Origin: Enterobacter cloacae complex sp. R_G8 | GTDB lineage: Bacteria; Pseudomonadota; Gammaproteobacteria; Enterobacterales; Enterobacteriaceae | DNA length: 64,000 nucleotides | Assembly: GCF_024599795.1 (NCBI RefSeq) | Contig: NZ_CP102246.1 | Coordinates: 496,001 to 560,000 of the forward strand | Reading direction: 5' to 3' | Shown: positions 18,730 through 26,711 of the stretch, piece by piece | Position numbering within the stretch: position 1 is the first letter of the stretch | How the letters are laid out: the number at the start of each line of letters is the position of its first letter | Notes under the pieces: generated by a model | Database searches by the model: none | What the model saw: the letters and a program-made list of their open reading frames with translations, nothing else | Told to the model about the DNA's origin: nothing | Made by a program: the position numbers and the translations under genes

Positions 18730-19448
18730 TGGCGCGTCCACTGCCACTGCAAACGCTCGCCCGCCAGGGCAAATTGCCGCGCGTCGCTCAGGTAATGTCG
18801 CAGGAACTGGAGGCTTTGCGGCAGTGCGGGCTCTTCCCCTGTGCTTTCGCGATGGGTTTCACAGCAGAGCGCGTCGCCGGCTTCAATCACCAGCGCAAGG
18901 GCGTAAGGCCAGACGGGCATCTGCGGCGGGAGCCCGGCGTGATAAAACGCGGGCAGGACGCCGTCAAAATCCACCAGCAAAACGCGGGAATAGCCCGCGT
19001 GAAGCAGACTCAACACTTCGCACAAACTTTGCTGGAAGGTGTCCATCCCGGCGGAGACCGAGGATGAGACAATCGGCTGACCTGCGGTGATCGTAAGATT
19101 GCCGACCGCGGCGTTATGCACAGACATTGCAAAATCGGTGGGGGAGACGGGTTGCTCCGTCGCCAGCGCTTGCAGAATACGGTAGTTGCGTTCCAGCTCA
19201 CCATGGCGGCTGCTGTAGACCACGGCATCGATACGATGTTTGCGCAGCATCGCAAGGCCAATATCCACCGCCAGCTTACTGCCCGAATTGAGGCGGCGGG
19301 CGGTCATCATCGGCAGTTCGGTCAGTTTCGCAAGCGGTGCGGCGGGATCGATGGCGTCAGACTGGCGCGACCATGCCTGCCATGCGCCGGCATCGCTGAG
19401 TCCTGGCGCTCTGGCCTGCCAGTCGATAATGGTGAGGGTAAATTTCAT
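18726..19448 (-). CDS. apeC: ApeC-like ketosynthase chain-length factor
   Basis: 240 residues, about half to two-thirds the length of a full ketosynthase. FAMSVHNAAVGNLTITAG and SSSVSAGMDTFQQSL mark a ketosynthase-type N-terminal domain, but there is no Cys at the nucleophile elbow and the two catalytic His motifs are missing. This fits a chain-length factor that pairs with ApeO. It is the first gene of the operon here, with only 150 bp between it and the yhhT stop. Confidence 0.87.
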   Translation of the reverse strand: MKFTLTIIDWQARAPGLSDAGAWQAWSRQSDAIDPAAPLAKLTELPMMTARRLNSGSKLAVDIGLAMLRKHRIDAVVYSSRHGELERNYRILQALATEQPVSPTDFAMSVHNAAVGNLTITAGQPIVSSSVSAGMDTFQQSLCEVLSLLHAGYSRVLLVDFDGVLPAFYHAGLPPQMPVWPYALALVIEAGDALCCETHRESTGEEPALPQSLQFLRHYLSDARQFALAGERLQWQWTRQ

Positions 19449-19598
19449 CTACGCGCGTCCGCGATAAACCTGTTTCTGTGATTTTTACTTCGCAAGCGCG
19501 ATGTTACAGCGTACATCGTACAGTGTTGTCGCAGGCTTGCGAATAACGTTTCTCCTAAAAATTTCCCGTAGAGTCATGTTCCGTCTCACCCCAGACGA
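19449..19598 (-). promoter_or_regulatory. Upstream region of the APE operon with nested inverted repeats
   Basis: Non-coding gap between the yhhT stop and the apeC start, so any dedicated APE promoter nearest the operon lies here or in yhhT. TTCGCAAGC (19489-19497) and GCTTGCGAA (19535-19543) form a perfect 9-bp inverted pair. Inside it lies CGATGT (19499-19504) with its complement ACATCG (19513-19518), and CGCA-N4-TGCG (19530-19541) overlaps the right arm. No convincing -35/-10 pair was recognised. It could be a regulator site or an mRNA leader structure. Confidence 0.5.
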
Positions 19599-20648
19599 TT
19601 AACCGGGAAGCCGACTCTTGGGTCGTCCCGGCCCCAGCAGTATCGCCAGTTTGCTGCCGCCTTTGGTGGTCTCCATCCAGATTTTACAGACGCTGGTGAG
19701 CGGTACCGACAGCAGCATCCCAACCGGGCCCAGCAGCCATCCCCAAATCAGTAAGGATAAGAACACCACCAGTGTCGACATCCCCAGCCGGTGGCCCATC
19801 ATCCGTGGCTCAAGAATATTCCCCAGCACCATATGCACCACGAGGAACAGCGCCCCCACCAGCATGCACTCATAGAAGCCATTAAACAGAAACGCCTGAA
19901 TCATGGGCGGCACGGCGGAGAGGACCGCGCCAATGTTGGGCACGTAGTTCAGCAAAAACGCCAGCACTCCCCACATCAGCGCGAACTGCACGCCCATCAG
20001 CATCAGCCCCAGCCAGACAATCACGCCGGTCCAGACGCTCAACAGGGTTTTTAATGCCAGATATTTGGAGACGCCCTTTAACGCGCGGTGTAAACCGGCG
20101 ATGTGAATTTGCGGATTATTCAGCGCAAAGCGCAGCTTATAGGGCACGTGGCGCACTTCGAACAGCATAAACACCACCGTCATGACCAGCAGCAAAATGC
20201 TGGCCATGGCGCCGGACAGGCCGGTCATCAGCGTGGTGGCGTAGGTCATGATTTTTTCGGAATCCATCCGGCGCAACATCCGTTCCGGCGAAATATGCAG
20301 GTTCAGAAACGGCATCATCTCCTGAAGCGCCACGATCTTGCGCGTCAGCTCTTTGTTGTATTGCGGCAGCATCGTGGAGAACTCGCTCAGCGAGGCGGCC
20401 AGCACGCCGAAAAGGGCGGTGAGGGCAATCAGCATCACGATAACCACAATGGTTATGGCCACCGGGCGGCTGATACCCCGGCGCAAAAACCAGGTCACCA
20501 GCGGGTTAAGCACAATGGCAAAAAAGAGCGCCAGCAGAAGCTGGACAATAATATCGGCGGCAGCATGGATACCGGCGAGGATCACCACCAGAGAGGCGAG
20601 TTTTAACAGGATGTGGAGTCCTGCTTTGTCGGGCGGGTTAGGGGTCAT
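19599..20648 (-). CDS. yhhT: YhhT, AI-2E family inner-membrane transporter
   Basis: 349 residues, same length as E. coli YhhT. Multiple helices and the family features: two N-terminal helix pairs, a central soluble loop (about residues 95-140) and a C-terminal helical bundle with LNYVPNIGAVLS and GMLLSVPLT. The family includes TqsA-like exporters; the YhhT substrate is not known. It is transcribed divergently from yhhS across a 144-bp gap and sits directly upstream of the APE operon on the same strand, so read-through into apeC is possible. Confidence 0.93.
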   Translation of the reverse strand: MTPNPPDKAGLHILLKLASLVVILAGIHAAADIIVQLLLALFFAIVLNPLVTWFLRRGISRPVAITIVVIVMLIALTALFGVLAASLSEFSTMLPQYNKELTRKIVALQEMMPFLNLHISPERMLRRMDSEKIMTYATTLMTGLSGAMASILLLVMTVVFMLFEVRHVPYKLRFALNNPQIHIAGLHRALKGVSKYLALKTLLSVWTGVIVWLGLMLMGVQFALMWGVLAFLLNYVPNIGAVLSAVPPMIQAFLFNGFYECMLVGALFLVVHMVLGNILEPRMMGHRLGMSTLVVFLSLLIWGWLLGPVGMLLSVPLTSVCKIWMETTKGGSKLAILLGPGRPKSRLPG

Positions 20649-20792
20649 GCGTGTTCCTTAATGTGATTGCCCGTTAAGTGTAGTGCGCGGGATCCGCTTC
20701 GTCTGGCACCGTTAATCTGAAAGTCGCTGCTGATTTTCTGCTGGCGTCGTGGTAATAGTGAAACACTGTTGCAAAAATCCAGGTAAAACCCC

Positions 20793-22010
20793 ATGCCCGA
20801 ACCTGCCGCCGAACCGGCATTAAGCGGATTGCGCCTTAATCTGCGCATTGTCTCAGTTGTGATTTTTAACTTTGCCAGTTACCTGACGATTGGCCTGCCG
20901 CTGGCGGTCTTGCCGGGCTACGTCCATGACGTGATGGGGTTTAGCGCATTCTGGGCGGGGCTGGTGATTAGCCTGCAGTACTTCGCCACGCTGTTGAGCC
21001 GCCCACATGCGGGTCGCTACGCGGATCTGTTCGGGCCGAAGAGCATTGTGATTACGGGATTATGCGGCTGTTTTCTCAGTGGCCTAAGCTACCTGCTGGC
21101 GGCAACGACCAGCCACTGGCCGTTGGTCAGCCTGTTGCTGCTGTGCCTGGGCCGGGTGATCCTGGGGATTGGGCAAAGCCTGGCAGGAACCGGTTCGACG
21201 CTGTGGGGGGTAGGCGTGGTCGGGGCACCGCACATTGGCCGGGTGATCTCCTGGAACGGCATTGTCACCTACGGGGCAATGGCGCTTGGCGCCCCGCTTG
21301 GGGTGATGTGCTATGCGTATGGCGGACTGTACGGCCTGGCGGGCACCATTATGGTGGTCGCGCTGGTGGCGATCCTGTTTGCCCTGCCGCGTCCGAAAGT
21401 GAAGGCCAGCAAAGGTAAACCGCTGCCGTTCCGGGCAGTGCTGGGGCGCGTCTGGCCGTATGGTATGGCACTGGCGCTGGCAACCACCGGCTTTGGGGTG
21501 ATCGCCACCTTTATCACCCTGTTTTATGACGCCAAAGGCTGGGATGGGGCGGCCTTTGCGTTAACCCTGTTCAGCTGTGCGTTTGTGGGTGCCCGTTTGC
21601 TCTTTCCGAACGGTATTAACCGCCTGGGCGGGCTGAATGTAGCGATGATCTGCTTTGCCGTTGAGATTGTCGGGCTGCTGCTGACCGGTATAGCGACCGC
21701 GCCGTGGATGGCAAAAATTGGCGTGTTCTTCGCCGGAGCCGGTTTTTCGCTGGTCTTCCCGGCGCTGGGCGTGGTGGCGGTGAAAGCCGTGCCGCCGCAG
21801 AATCAGGGGGCGGCGCTGGCAACCTACACGGTGTTTATGGATATGTCGTTGGGTATTACCGGGCCGCTGGCAGGGCTGGTCATGGCCTGGGCAGGCGTGC
21901 CGGTAATCTATCTTGCGGCTGCGGGTCTGGTGGTGATGGCCCTGATGCTCACGTGGCGGCTAAAAAAATGGCCCCCGGTGCAGGCACCGGAGGCCACGTC
22001 ATCATCCTGA
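20793..22010 (+). CDS. yhhS: YhhS, major facilitator superfamily transporter
   Basis: 405 residues with twelve membrane helices in two six-helix halves. The loop 2-3 motif is present as SRPHAGRYADLFGPK. Orthologous in length and position to E. coli YhhS; the natural substrate is not established. Divergent from yhhT and convergent with dcrB, whose stop is only 4 bp away. Confidence 0.93.
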   Translation: MPEPAAEPALSGLRLNLRIVSVVIFNFASYLTIGLPLAVLPGYVHDVMGFSAFWAGLVISLQYFATLLSRPHAGRYADLFGPKSIVITGLCGCFLSGLSYLLAATTSHWPLVSLLLLCLGRVILGIGQSLAGTGSTLWGVGVVGAPHIGRVISWNGIVTYGAMALGAPLGVMCYAYGGLYGLAGTIMVVALVAILFALPRPKVKASKGKPLPFRAVLGRVWPYGMALALATTGFGVIATFITLFYDAKGWDGAAFALTLFSCAFVGARLLFPNGINRLGGLNVAMICFAVEIVGLLLTGIATAPWMAKIGVFFAGAGFSLVFPALGVVAVKAVPPQNQGAALATYTVFMDMSLGITGPLAGLVMAWAGVPVIYLAAAGLVVMALMLTWRLKKWPPVQAPEATSSS

Positions 22011-22014
22011 CGCG

Positions 22015-22572
22015 TTACTGAATCACGATGGTGTTGATGATGTTTTCAGCGGCAGTCTGCGCTTTCTGCTGATCTTCCGCTGGCAGGGTGATCTGCAGGG
22101 TCAGCAGTTTGTTATCCACCTTACCCAGCACCACGGAAGAGTAAGCCGTCTGACCTTTTGCAGAGATAATGCTGTCCAGCTGCTGCAGCGTGTGGCCTTT
22201 CAGTTCGATGGACTTGTTGGTCACCACCTGCAGCTGCGGGTCGCGGCTGCGCTGCTGATCTTCCAGACGTTTGGACAGCACGGCCAGGTCTTCGCTGGTA
22301 TCGTCGCCCACAATCACAATCACCGCTTTCTGCCCGGTTGCATCGGAATAGACGTGCATGTTGTTCGCCTGGGTACCCAGCTTGCCGCTCTGGTCAGTCA
22401 TATCCGCTGGCAGAGAGAAGCTGAGTTTACCGTCCAGCAGGTTCACCGGCTGACCGGTTGCGTTGCTCTCTGCAGACGCGCCCTGAGCAGGCGTTTTCGT
22501 GTCGCTGTTATCACAGGCTGCAAGGCCGACAACCAGCAGGCCAATCCCGACATATTTAACCAGATTGCGCAT
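22015..22572 (-). CDS. dcrB: DcrB, periplasmic/inner-membrane lipoprotein
   Basis: 185 residues from the ATG at 22572, giving a lipoprotein signal ([20 protein letters not shown]) like E. coli DcrB; an 18-codon upstream extension is not supported. The mature protein contains [20 protein letters not shown] and an amphipathic C-terminus. E. coli DcrB is needed for phages C1 and C6 to infect. It ends 4 bp from yhhS in a tail-to-tail arrangement and follows yhhQ by 72 bp. Confidence 0.95.
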   Translation of the reverse strand: MRNLVKYVGIGLLVVGLAACDNSDTKTPAQGASAESNATGQPVNLLDGKLSFSLPADMTDQSGKLGTQANNMHVYSDATGQKAVIVIVGDDTSEDLAVLSKRLEDQQRSRDPQLQVVTNKSIELKGHTLQQLDSIISAKGQTAYSSVVLGKVDNKLLTLQITLPAEDQQKAQTAAENIINTIVIQ

Positions 22573-22644
22573 TGACTTCTTCCTTTCGATAAACGGCCAT
22601 AACGGCTCATTTGTCCATCTTATCACAACTGATAAAGCGAACCC

Positions 22645-23310
22645 TTAACCAGCCTGCAATGCTGTGATTTCAGATTTATCTGCCAGTCTTTTCAGCAGCA
22701 TATTCAGCAGCACGCCGTACATCGGCAGGAAGAAGACAATGCTGATAAGCACCTTGAAGCAGTAGTCCACCAGCGCAATTTCCATCCAGTGTTCGGCCAT
22801 AAACGCATCCGGGCTGTGCCAGAAGGCAATGAAGAAGAAGGCCAGCGTATCGCTGACGTTGCCGAACAGCGTCGAGGCGGTGGGGGCCATCCACCAGCGG
22901 TGATTCTGACGCAGGCGGTTAAATACGTGCACGTCGAGGATCTGCCCCAGCGCATAGGCCATAAAGCTTGCGGTGGCGATACGGGCGACAAACAGGTTGA
23001 AGTGGGTTAACGCTTCAAAGCCCTGCCAGCTTCCCATGTAAAACAGGGAGGAAATAACGTACGACACGAACAGCGCCGGCAGCATGACCGCAAAAATAAT
23101 GCGGCGAGCCAGCGGTGCGCCAAAAATACGCACGGTCAGATCGGTGGCGAGAAAAATAAACGGGAAGCTGAACGCGCCCCAGGTGGTATGGAAACCAAAG
23201 ATGGCGATCGGCAACTGCACCAGATAGTTACTGGAGGTGATCACCAGCAGATGAAAAAGCGAAAGCCAGAACAACGCTTTTACGCGCTGCGATTCAGAAA
23301 ACGGCGTCAT
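22645..23310 (-). CDS. yhhQ: YhhQ, queuosine precursor (preQ0/preQ1) transporter
   Basis: 221 residues with about six helices, a VUT/DUF165-family vitamin uptake protein. Characteristic segments are FPFIFLATDLTVRIFG and YALGQILDVHVF. E. coli YhhQ takes up 7-deazaguanine precursors of the tRNA base queuosine. It is divergent from tusA, itself a tRNA sulfur-relay protein, with a shared 167-bp promoter gap. Confidence 0.94.
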   Translation of the reverse strand: MTPFSESQRVKALFWLSLFHLLVITSSNYLVQLPIAIFGFHTTWGAFSFPFIFLATDLTVRIFGAPLARRIIFAVMLPALFVSYVISSLFYMGSWQGFEALTHFNLFVARIATASFMAYALGQILDVHVFNRLRQNHRWWMAPTASTLFGNVSDTLAFFFIAFWHSPDAFMAEHWMEIALVDYCFKVLISIVFFLPMYGVLLNMLLKRLADKSEITALQAG

Positions 23311-23420
23311 ATTGTGACCTTTTTATACGTTGGGGTGAGGGAACCCAATAAAAACCGCAGCATGATACTGCTTTGACGGGACTTTGCAATGGTTAGTTTT
23401 TACGCAACCGTTAACCTGGT

Positions 23421-23448
23421 TTGCATTGCCGGCTACGGGGCGTAAACT
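23421..23448 (+). promoter_or_regulatory. Putative tusA promoter
   Basis: TTGCAT (23421-23426), a 16-bp spacer and TAAACT (23443-23448) form a reasonable sigma-70 promoter, predicting a start near 23455 and a leader of about 22 bases before tusA. Seen by eye only. Confidence 0.4.
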
Positions 23449-23477
23449 ACAGCCGTTTTTATCTGACCGAGAACACC

Positions 23478-23720
23478 ATGACCGATCTGTTTTCCACTCC
23501 AGACCACACCCTTGATGCGCAGGGCCTCCGCTGCCCTGAGCCGGTAATGATGGTGCGCAAAACCGTGCGCAATATGCAAACCGGCGAAACGCTGCTGATT
23601 ATCGCTGACGATCCGGCAACCACCCGCGATATCCCCGGTTTTTGTACCTTTATGGAGCATGAACTGGTGGCACAGCAGACCGAAGCGCTGCCGTACCGGT
23701 ATTTGATCCGTAAGGGGTAA
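23478..23720 (+). CDS. tusA: TusA, sulfur-carrier protein for tRNA 2-thiouridine
   Basis: 80 residues from the ATG at 23478. [17 protein letters not shown] carries the sulfur-accepting Cys in the CPxP motif of the family. TusA receives sulfur from IscS and passes it to TusBCD for mnm5s2U34 synthesis. The upstream in-frame extension to 23421 would contain the promoter and is rejected. It ends 5 bp from the dctM-type gene on the other strand. Confidence 0.97.
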   Translation: MTDLFSTPDHTLDAQGLRCPEPVMMVRKTVRNMQTGETLLIIADDPATTRDIPGFCTFMEHELVAQQTEALPYRYLIRKG

Positions 23721-23725
23721 CCCCC

Positions 23726-25012
23726 TTACTGCATGCCCAGCAATCCCGGCAGCCACAGCGAAATCGCCGGGATGTACGTTACCATTCCCAGCACCACCAG
23801 CAGCATGCCGTAAAACGGTAGCATTGCGCGCACCACATGTTCGATTTTCTGCTTGCTCACCGCACTGGCCACAAACAGCACCGATCCCACCGGCGGCGTG
23901 ATAAGCCCGATCCCCAGATTCACCATCATGATCATCCCGAAATGCACCGGGTCGATCCCCAACGCATTGGTCACCGGCAACAGCACCGGCGTCAGGATCA
24001 GAATGATCGGCGCCATATCCATCAGGGTGCCAATCAGCAGCAGCATGATGTTGAGATACATCAGGATCACGTACTTGTTATCCGAGAGCGAGGTGAAGAA
24101 CGCCGTGATGCGCACAGGTAACTGCATGTAGGTCATCACCGCGCCAAACGCCGCCGCAAAGCCAATCAAGATCATCACGATAGTGACCGTTTTCACCGTC
24201 CGGCACATCAGCTTCGGCAGTTCGCTCCACTTATAGTCCCGATAGATAAACATGGTGACAAAGAACGCCCACAGGCAGGCGACTGCCGCCGATTCGGTGG
24301 CGGTAAATATCCCGGACAATATGCCGCCGAGGATAATCACCACCGTCATCAGCCCCCACAGGGCATCGAGAAATATCTTCAGCGCCTGTTTAAAGGGGAT
24401 CTTTTCGCCTTTTGGATAGCCGCGCTTATGGGCAAAGCACAGACACAGCGCCATCAGACACAGCCCCAGCAGCAGCCCCGGCAGCACGCCGGCGATAAAC
24501 AGCGTGGCGATGGAGACCGTACCGCCTGCGGCCAGCGAGTAGATCACCGAGTTGTGGCTGGGCGGGATTAAAATCGCCTGCACCGACCCGCTGGCGGTGA
24601 CCGCCGCCGCATACTCGCGGGGATACCCCTTTCTCTCCATCTCCGGGATCATCACACTGCCGATGGAGGCGGTATCCGCCACCGATGAACCGGAAATCGC
24701 GCCGAAAAAGGTGGAAGCCACGATATTCACCAGCGACAGCCCGCCGCGAATAAAACCGACAAAGACATACGCGAAATTCACCAGCCGACGGGCGATGCCG
24801 CCTTCCGCCATGATCGCCCCCGCCAGGATGAAAAACGGGATCGCCAGCAGGGTAAATTTGTTAACCCCGCTGGTGATCTGGATCATCAGCGCTTCGAGCG
24901 GTAACTCGATCCACAACGCGCCCGCGACGGCGCTTAAGCCGACGGCAAACGCCACCGGCATACCCAGCGCCAGCAAAATGGCGAGGGTGAATAACAAAAC
25001 GAATGCATCCAT
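23726..25012 (-). CDS. TRAP transporter large permease (DctM family)
   Basis: 428 residues, 12 or so helices. Conserved DctM features include IPFFILAGAIMAEGG, ISGSSVADTASIG and ITPPVGSVLFV. It is the large channel subunit of a sodium-driven TRAP uptake system for a carboxylate. Last gene of the three-gene unit; ends 5 bp from the tusA stop with no room for a terminator between them. E. coli has no TRAP operon between tusA and zntA. Confidence 0.93.
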   Translation of the reverse strand: MDAFVLLFTLAILLALGMPVAFAVGLSAVAGALWIELPLEALMIQITSGVNKFTLLAIPFFILAGAIMAEGGIARRLVNFAYVFVGFIRGGLSLVNIVASTFFGAISGSSVADTASIGSVMIPEMERKGYPREYAAAVTASGSVQAILIPPSHNSVIYSLAAGGTVSIATLFIAGVLPGLLLGLCLMALCLCFAHKRGYPKGEKIPFKQALKIFLDALWGLMTVVIILGGILSGIFTATESAAVACLWAFFVTMFIYRDYKWSELPKLMCRTVKTVTIVMILIGFAAAFGAVMTYMQLPVRITAFFTSLSDNKYVILMYLNIMLLLIGTLMDMAPIILILTPVLLPVTNALGIDPVHFGMIMMVNLGIGLITPPVGSVLFVASAVSKQKIEHVVRAMLPFYGMLLVVLGMVTYIPAISLWLPGLLGMQ

Positions 25013-25022
25013 TGTTCACCCC

Positions 25023-25532
25023 TCAACTGTGGTTGCCGATCAGCACCACAGGACGGTTTTCCTGTGAGCCAAACAGCAGACGTTCAATGACAAACAGGAT
25101 CAGCACCGCCGAACCAATTGGCAGCGGCAGATAACTCTCCCCTGACGTCAGGATCGGAAACTCGGCGACCGGCTGCTCCCAGAGCTCGACACACAGCCAG
25201 TAGCTGTACCAGAACATAATCAGCGAGATCAGCAGCATCAGCAGATCCACCACGCGCGCACACGCTGTTTTCAGCATGTCTGGCAATCGGTCGGTCAGCA
25301 TGTTTACGGCGATGTGCGATCCGGCACGGTAGCTCACCGCCGCGCCGATAAACGTAAAGGTCACCATACAGATAATGGCGATCGGCTCCGGCCAGGATTC
25401 ACCGCGATTCAGGACATAGCGCGAGAAGATGCCAATCGGGATCACCACCGTCATCACCAGCAGTGCACACCCCGCTACGGCCATGGCGAGCAGATACAGC
25501 CGGTCCATCCACTTCAGGTAGAGTTCGGACAT
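25023..25532 (-). CDS. TRAP transporter small permease (DctQ family)
   Basis: 169 residues with four helices, the usual DctQ size. WPEPIAIICMVTFTFIGAAVSYRAGSH is the conserved second-third helix region. It bridges the large permease and the binding protein. Gaps of 10-11 bp to both neighbours indicate one transcript. Confidence 0.92.
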   Translation of the reverse strand: MSELYLKWMDRLYLLAMAVAGCALLVMTVVIPIGIFSRYVLNRGESWPEPIAIICMVTFTFIGAAVSYRAGSHIAVNMLTDRLPDMLKTACARVVDLLMLLISLIMFWYSYWLCVELWEQPVAEFPILTSGESYLPLPIGSAVLILFVIERLLFGSQENRPVVLIGNHS

Positions 25533-25543
25533 ACGCTCTCCGT

Positions 25544-26515
25544 TTACTGAACGTCAGCAATGGCTTTCATCAGATCCTGATGCTTTTCGCCATACTGCGC
25601 GCGCACCGGCTCTGTGGCTTTGATAAATACCGATTTGTCGATCTCGTGGAACTGCACGCCACCGGCTTTCATCTTCGCCAGCGCCTCGGCGTTATAGGCC
25701 TGCCACAGCTTGCGCTGCTCGAACTGCGCTTCGCGCGCCAGGGTCAGGATTTTCTGCTGTTCGTCTGCGCTGAGCTTGTCCCATTTCACTTTTGAGTAGA
25801 GCAGCATTTCCGGGGTAATGAAGTGGCCGCTGAGGGTATAGTTTTTGGCGATCGGCATATAGTTATGGGCGATGAAGGTCGGCGGATTATTCTCAGCGCC
25901 GTCGATTACGCCGGTCTGCATGCCGCTGTAGACCTCACTGACCCCCATCGCCACCGAGTTAGCCCCCATGTCTTTCAGTGTCGCCAGCGCCACCGGGCTT
26001 CCCTGAACGCGGATTTTTTTGCCTTTCAGATCCTCCGGTTTGACGATCGGCGTTTTGGTGATCAGGTTACGGGTGCCGGAATCCATCCAGCCGAGAAACA
26101 CCAGCCGCGATTTGGGGTTGGCGGTCAGTTTGTCGCCAATCTGCGTGCCGATATCGCCGTCGATGACGTTGTGCATATGGTCTTCATCGCGGAACACATA
26201 GGGCAGGGTAAAGACTTCGATATCGGGCAGGATCGCCGCCACCGGCGCCATGGAGACACGGATCATGTCGATCGCCCCCATCTGCGCCTGTTCAATCATC
26301 TGCTTTTCATCCCCGAGCACGCCGCCGGGAAAGACCTTGATCTCCAGCTTGCCGTCGGTTTGTTGTTTGAGTTTCTCCCCCATGTGCTGCACGGCCACTA
26401 CGTTCGGGTAGCCTTCAGGATGTACGTCGGCGGCTTTAATGGTTTGCGCAGAGACAGAGCAGGCAAAAGCAGACAGACACAGGGCAGCCAGTAACGGCTT
26501 GAAGGTCGTTTTCAT
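25544..26515 (-). CDS. TRAP transporter solute-binding protein (DctP family)
   Basis: 323 residues with a Sec signal peptide (cleavage near residue 23, SVSA). DctP features: FPGGVLGDEKQMIEQAQMG, SGTRNLITK and KGKKIRVQGSP, where the Arg binds the substrate carboxylate in characterised members. GVIDGAENNPPTF is also typical. The substrate is an organic acid; uronates or aldonates are plausible because several enterobacterial relatives bind them, but the sequence alone does not decide. First gene of the operon. Confidence 0.92.
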   Translation of the reverse strand: MKTTFKPLLAALCLSAFACSVSAQTIKAADVHPEGYPNVVAVQHMGEKLKQQTDGKLEIKVFPGGVLGDEKQMIEQAQMGAIDMIRVSMAPVAAILPDIEVFTLPYVFRDEDHMHNVIDGDIGTQIGDKLTANPKSRLVFLGWMDSGTRNLITKTPIVKPEDLKGKKIRVQGSPVALATLKDMGANSVAMGVSEVYSGMQTGVIDGAENNPPTFIAHNYMPIAKNYTLSGHFITPEMLLYSKVKWDKLSADEQQKILTLAREAQFEQRKLWQAYNAEALAKMKAGGVQFHEIDKSVFIKATEPVRAQYGEKHQDLMKAIADVQ

Positions 26516-26578
26516 CGAGTCAACTCCAGGGTAGTGAGGTAAGCGTTAAAACGGTGTTTTATTTTTGTACGCTTAAAA

Positions 26579-26622
26579 ATTAGACCATGGCCTGGAAAGC
26601 GGAGGTGAAGCACCTCACAAAA
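26579..26622 (-). promoter_or_regulatory. Putative CRP-type promoter of the TRAP operon
   Basis: On the minus strand TGTGA-N6-TCACC matches the CRP core TGTGA-N6-TCACA at nine of ten bases (plus-strand 26604-26619). The same bases include a perfect GAGGTG-N3-CACCTC palindrome (26602-26616), which could instead serve a local repressor. TCTAAT (26579-26584) would be the -10 and places the CRP site at about -40, a class II arrangement. Inferred by eye. Confidence 0.5.
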
Positions 26623-26664
26623 GCGCAAATTTATGAAACGATGGTTTAGATTTGTGGGAAAGGA

Positions 26665-26697
26665 AGGCCGGGTGGCTGTTACACCTTACCCGGCCAG
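26665..26697. repeat. REP-like palindromic element
   Basis: GGCCGGGT (26666-26673) and ACCCGGCC (26688-26695) form a perfect 8-bp inverted repeat around a GC-poorer loop that itself can pair (GGTG/CACC). This matches the general form of enterobacterial REP sequences (GCCGGATGGCG...CCTTATCCGGCC). It lies just past the zntA stop and probably protects or ends the zntA mRNA. Confidence 0.65.
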
Positions 26698-26711
26698 GCG
26701 TGCATTGCGTG

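Noticed and set aside
23726..26515. TRAP operon as a recent mobile island
   Set aside because: No integrase, direct repeats, tRNA site or obvious base-composition shift at its borders; it may be old or ancestral.
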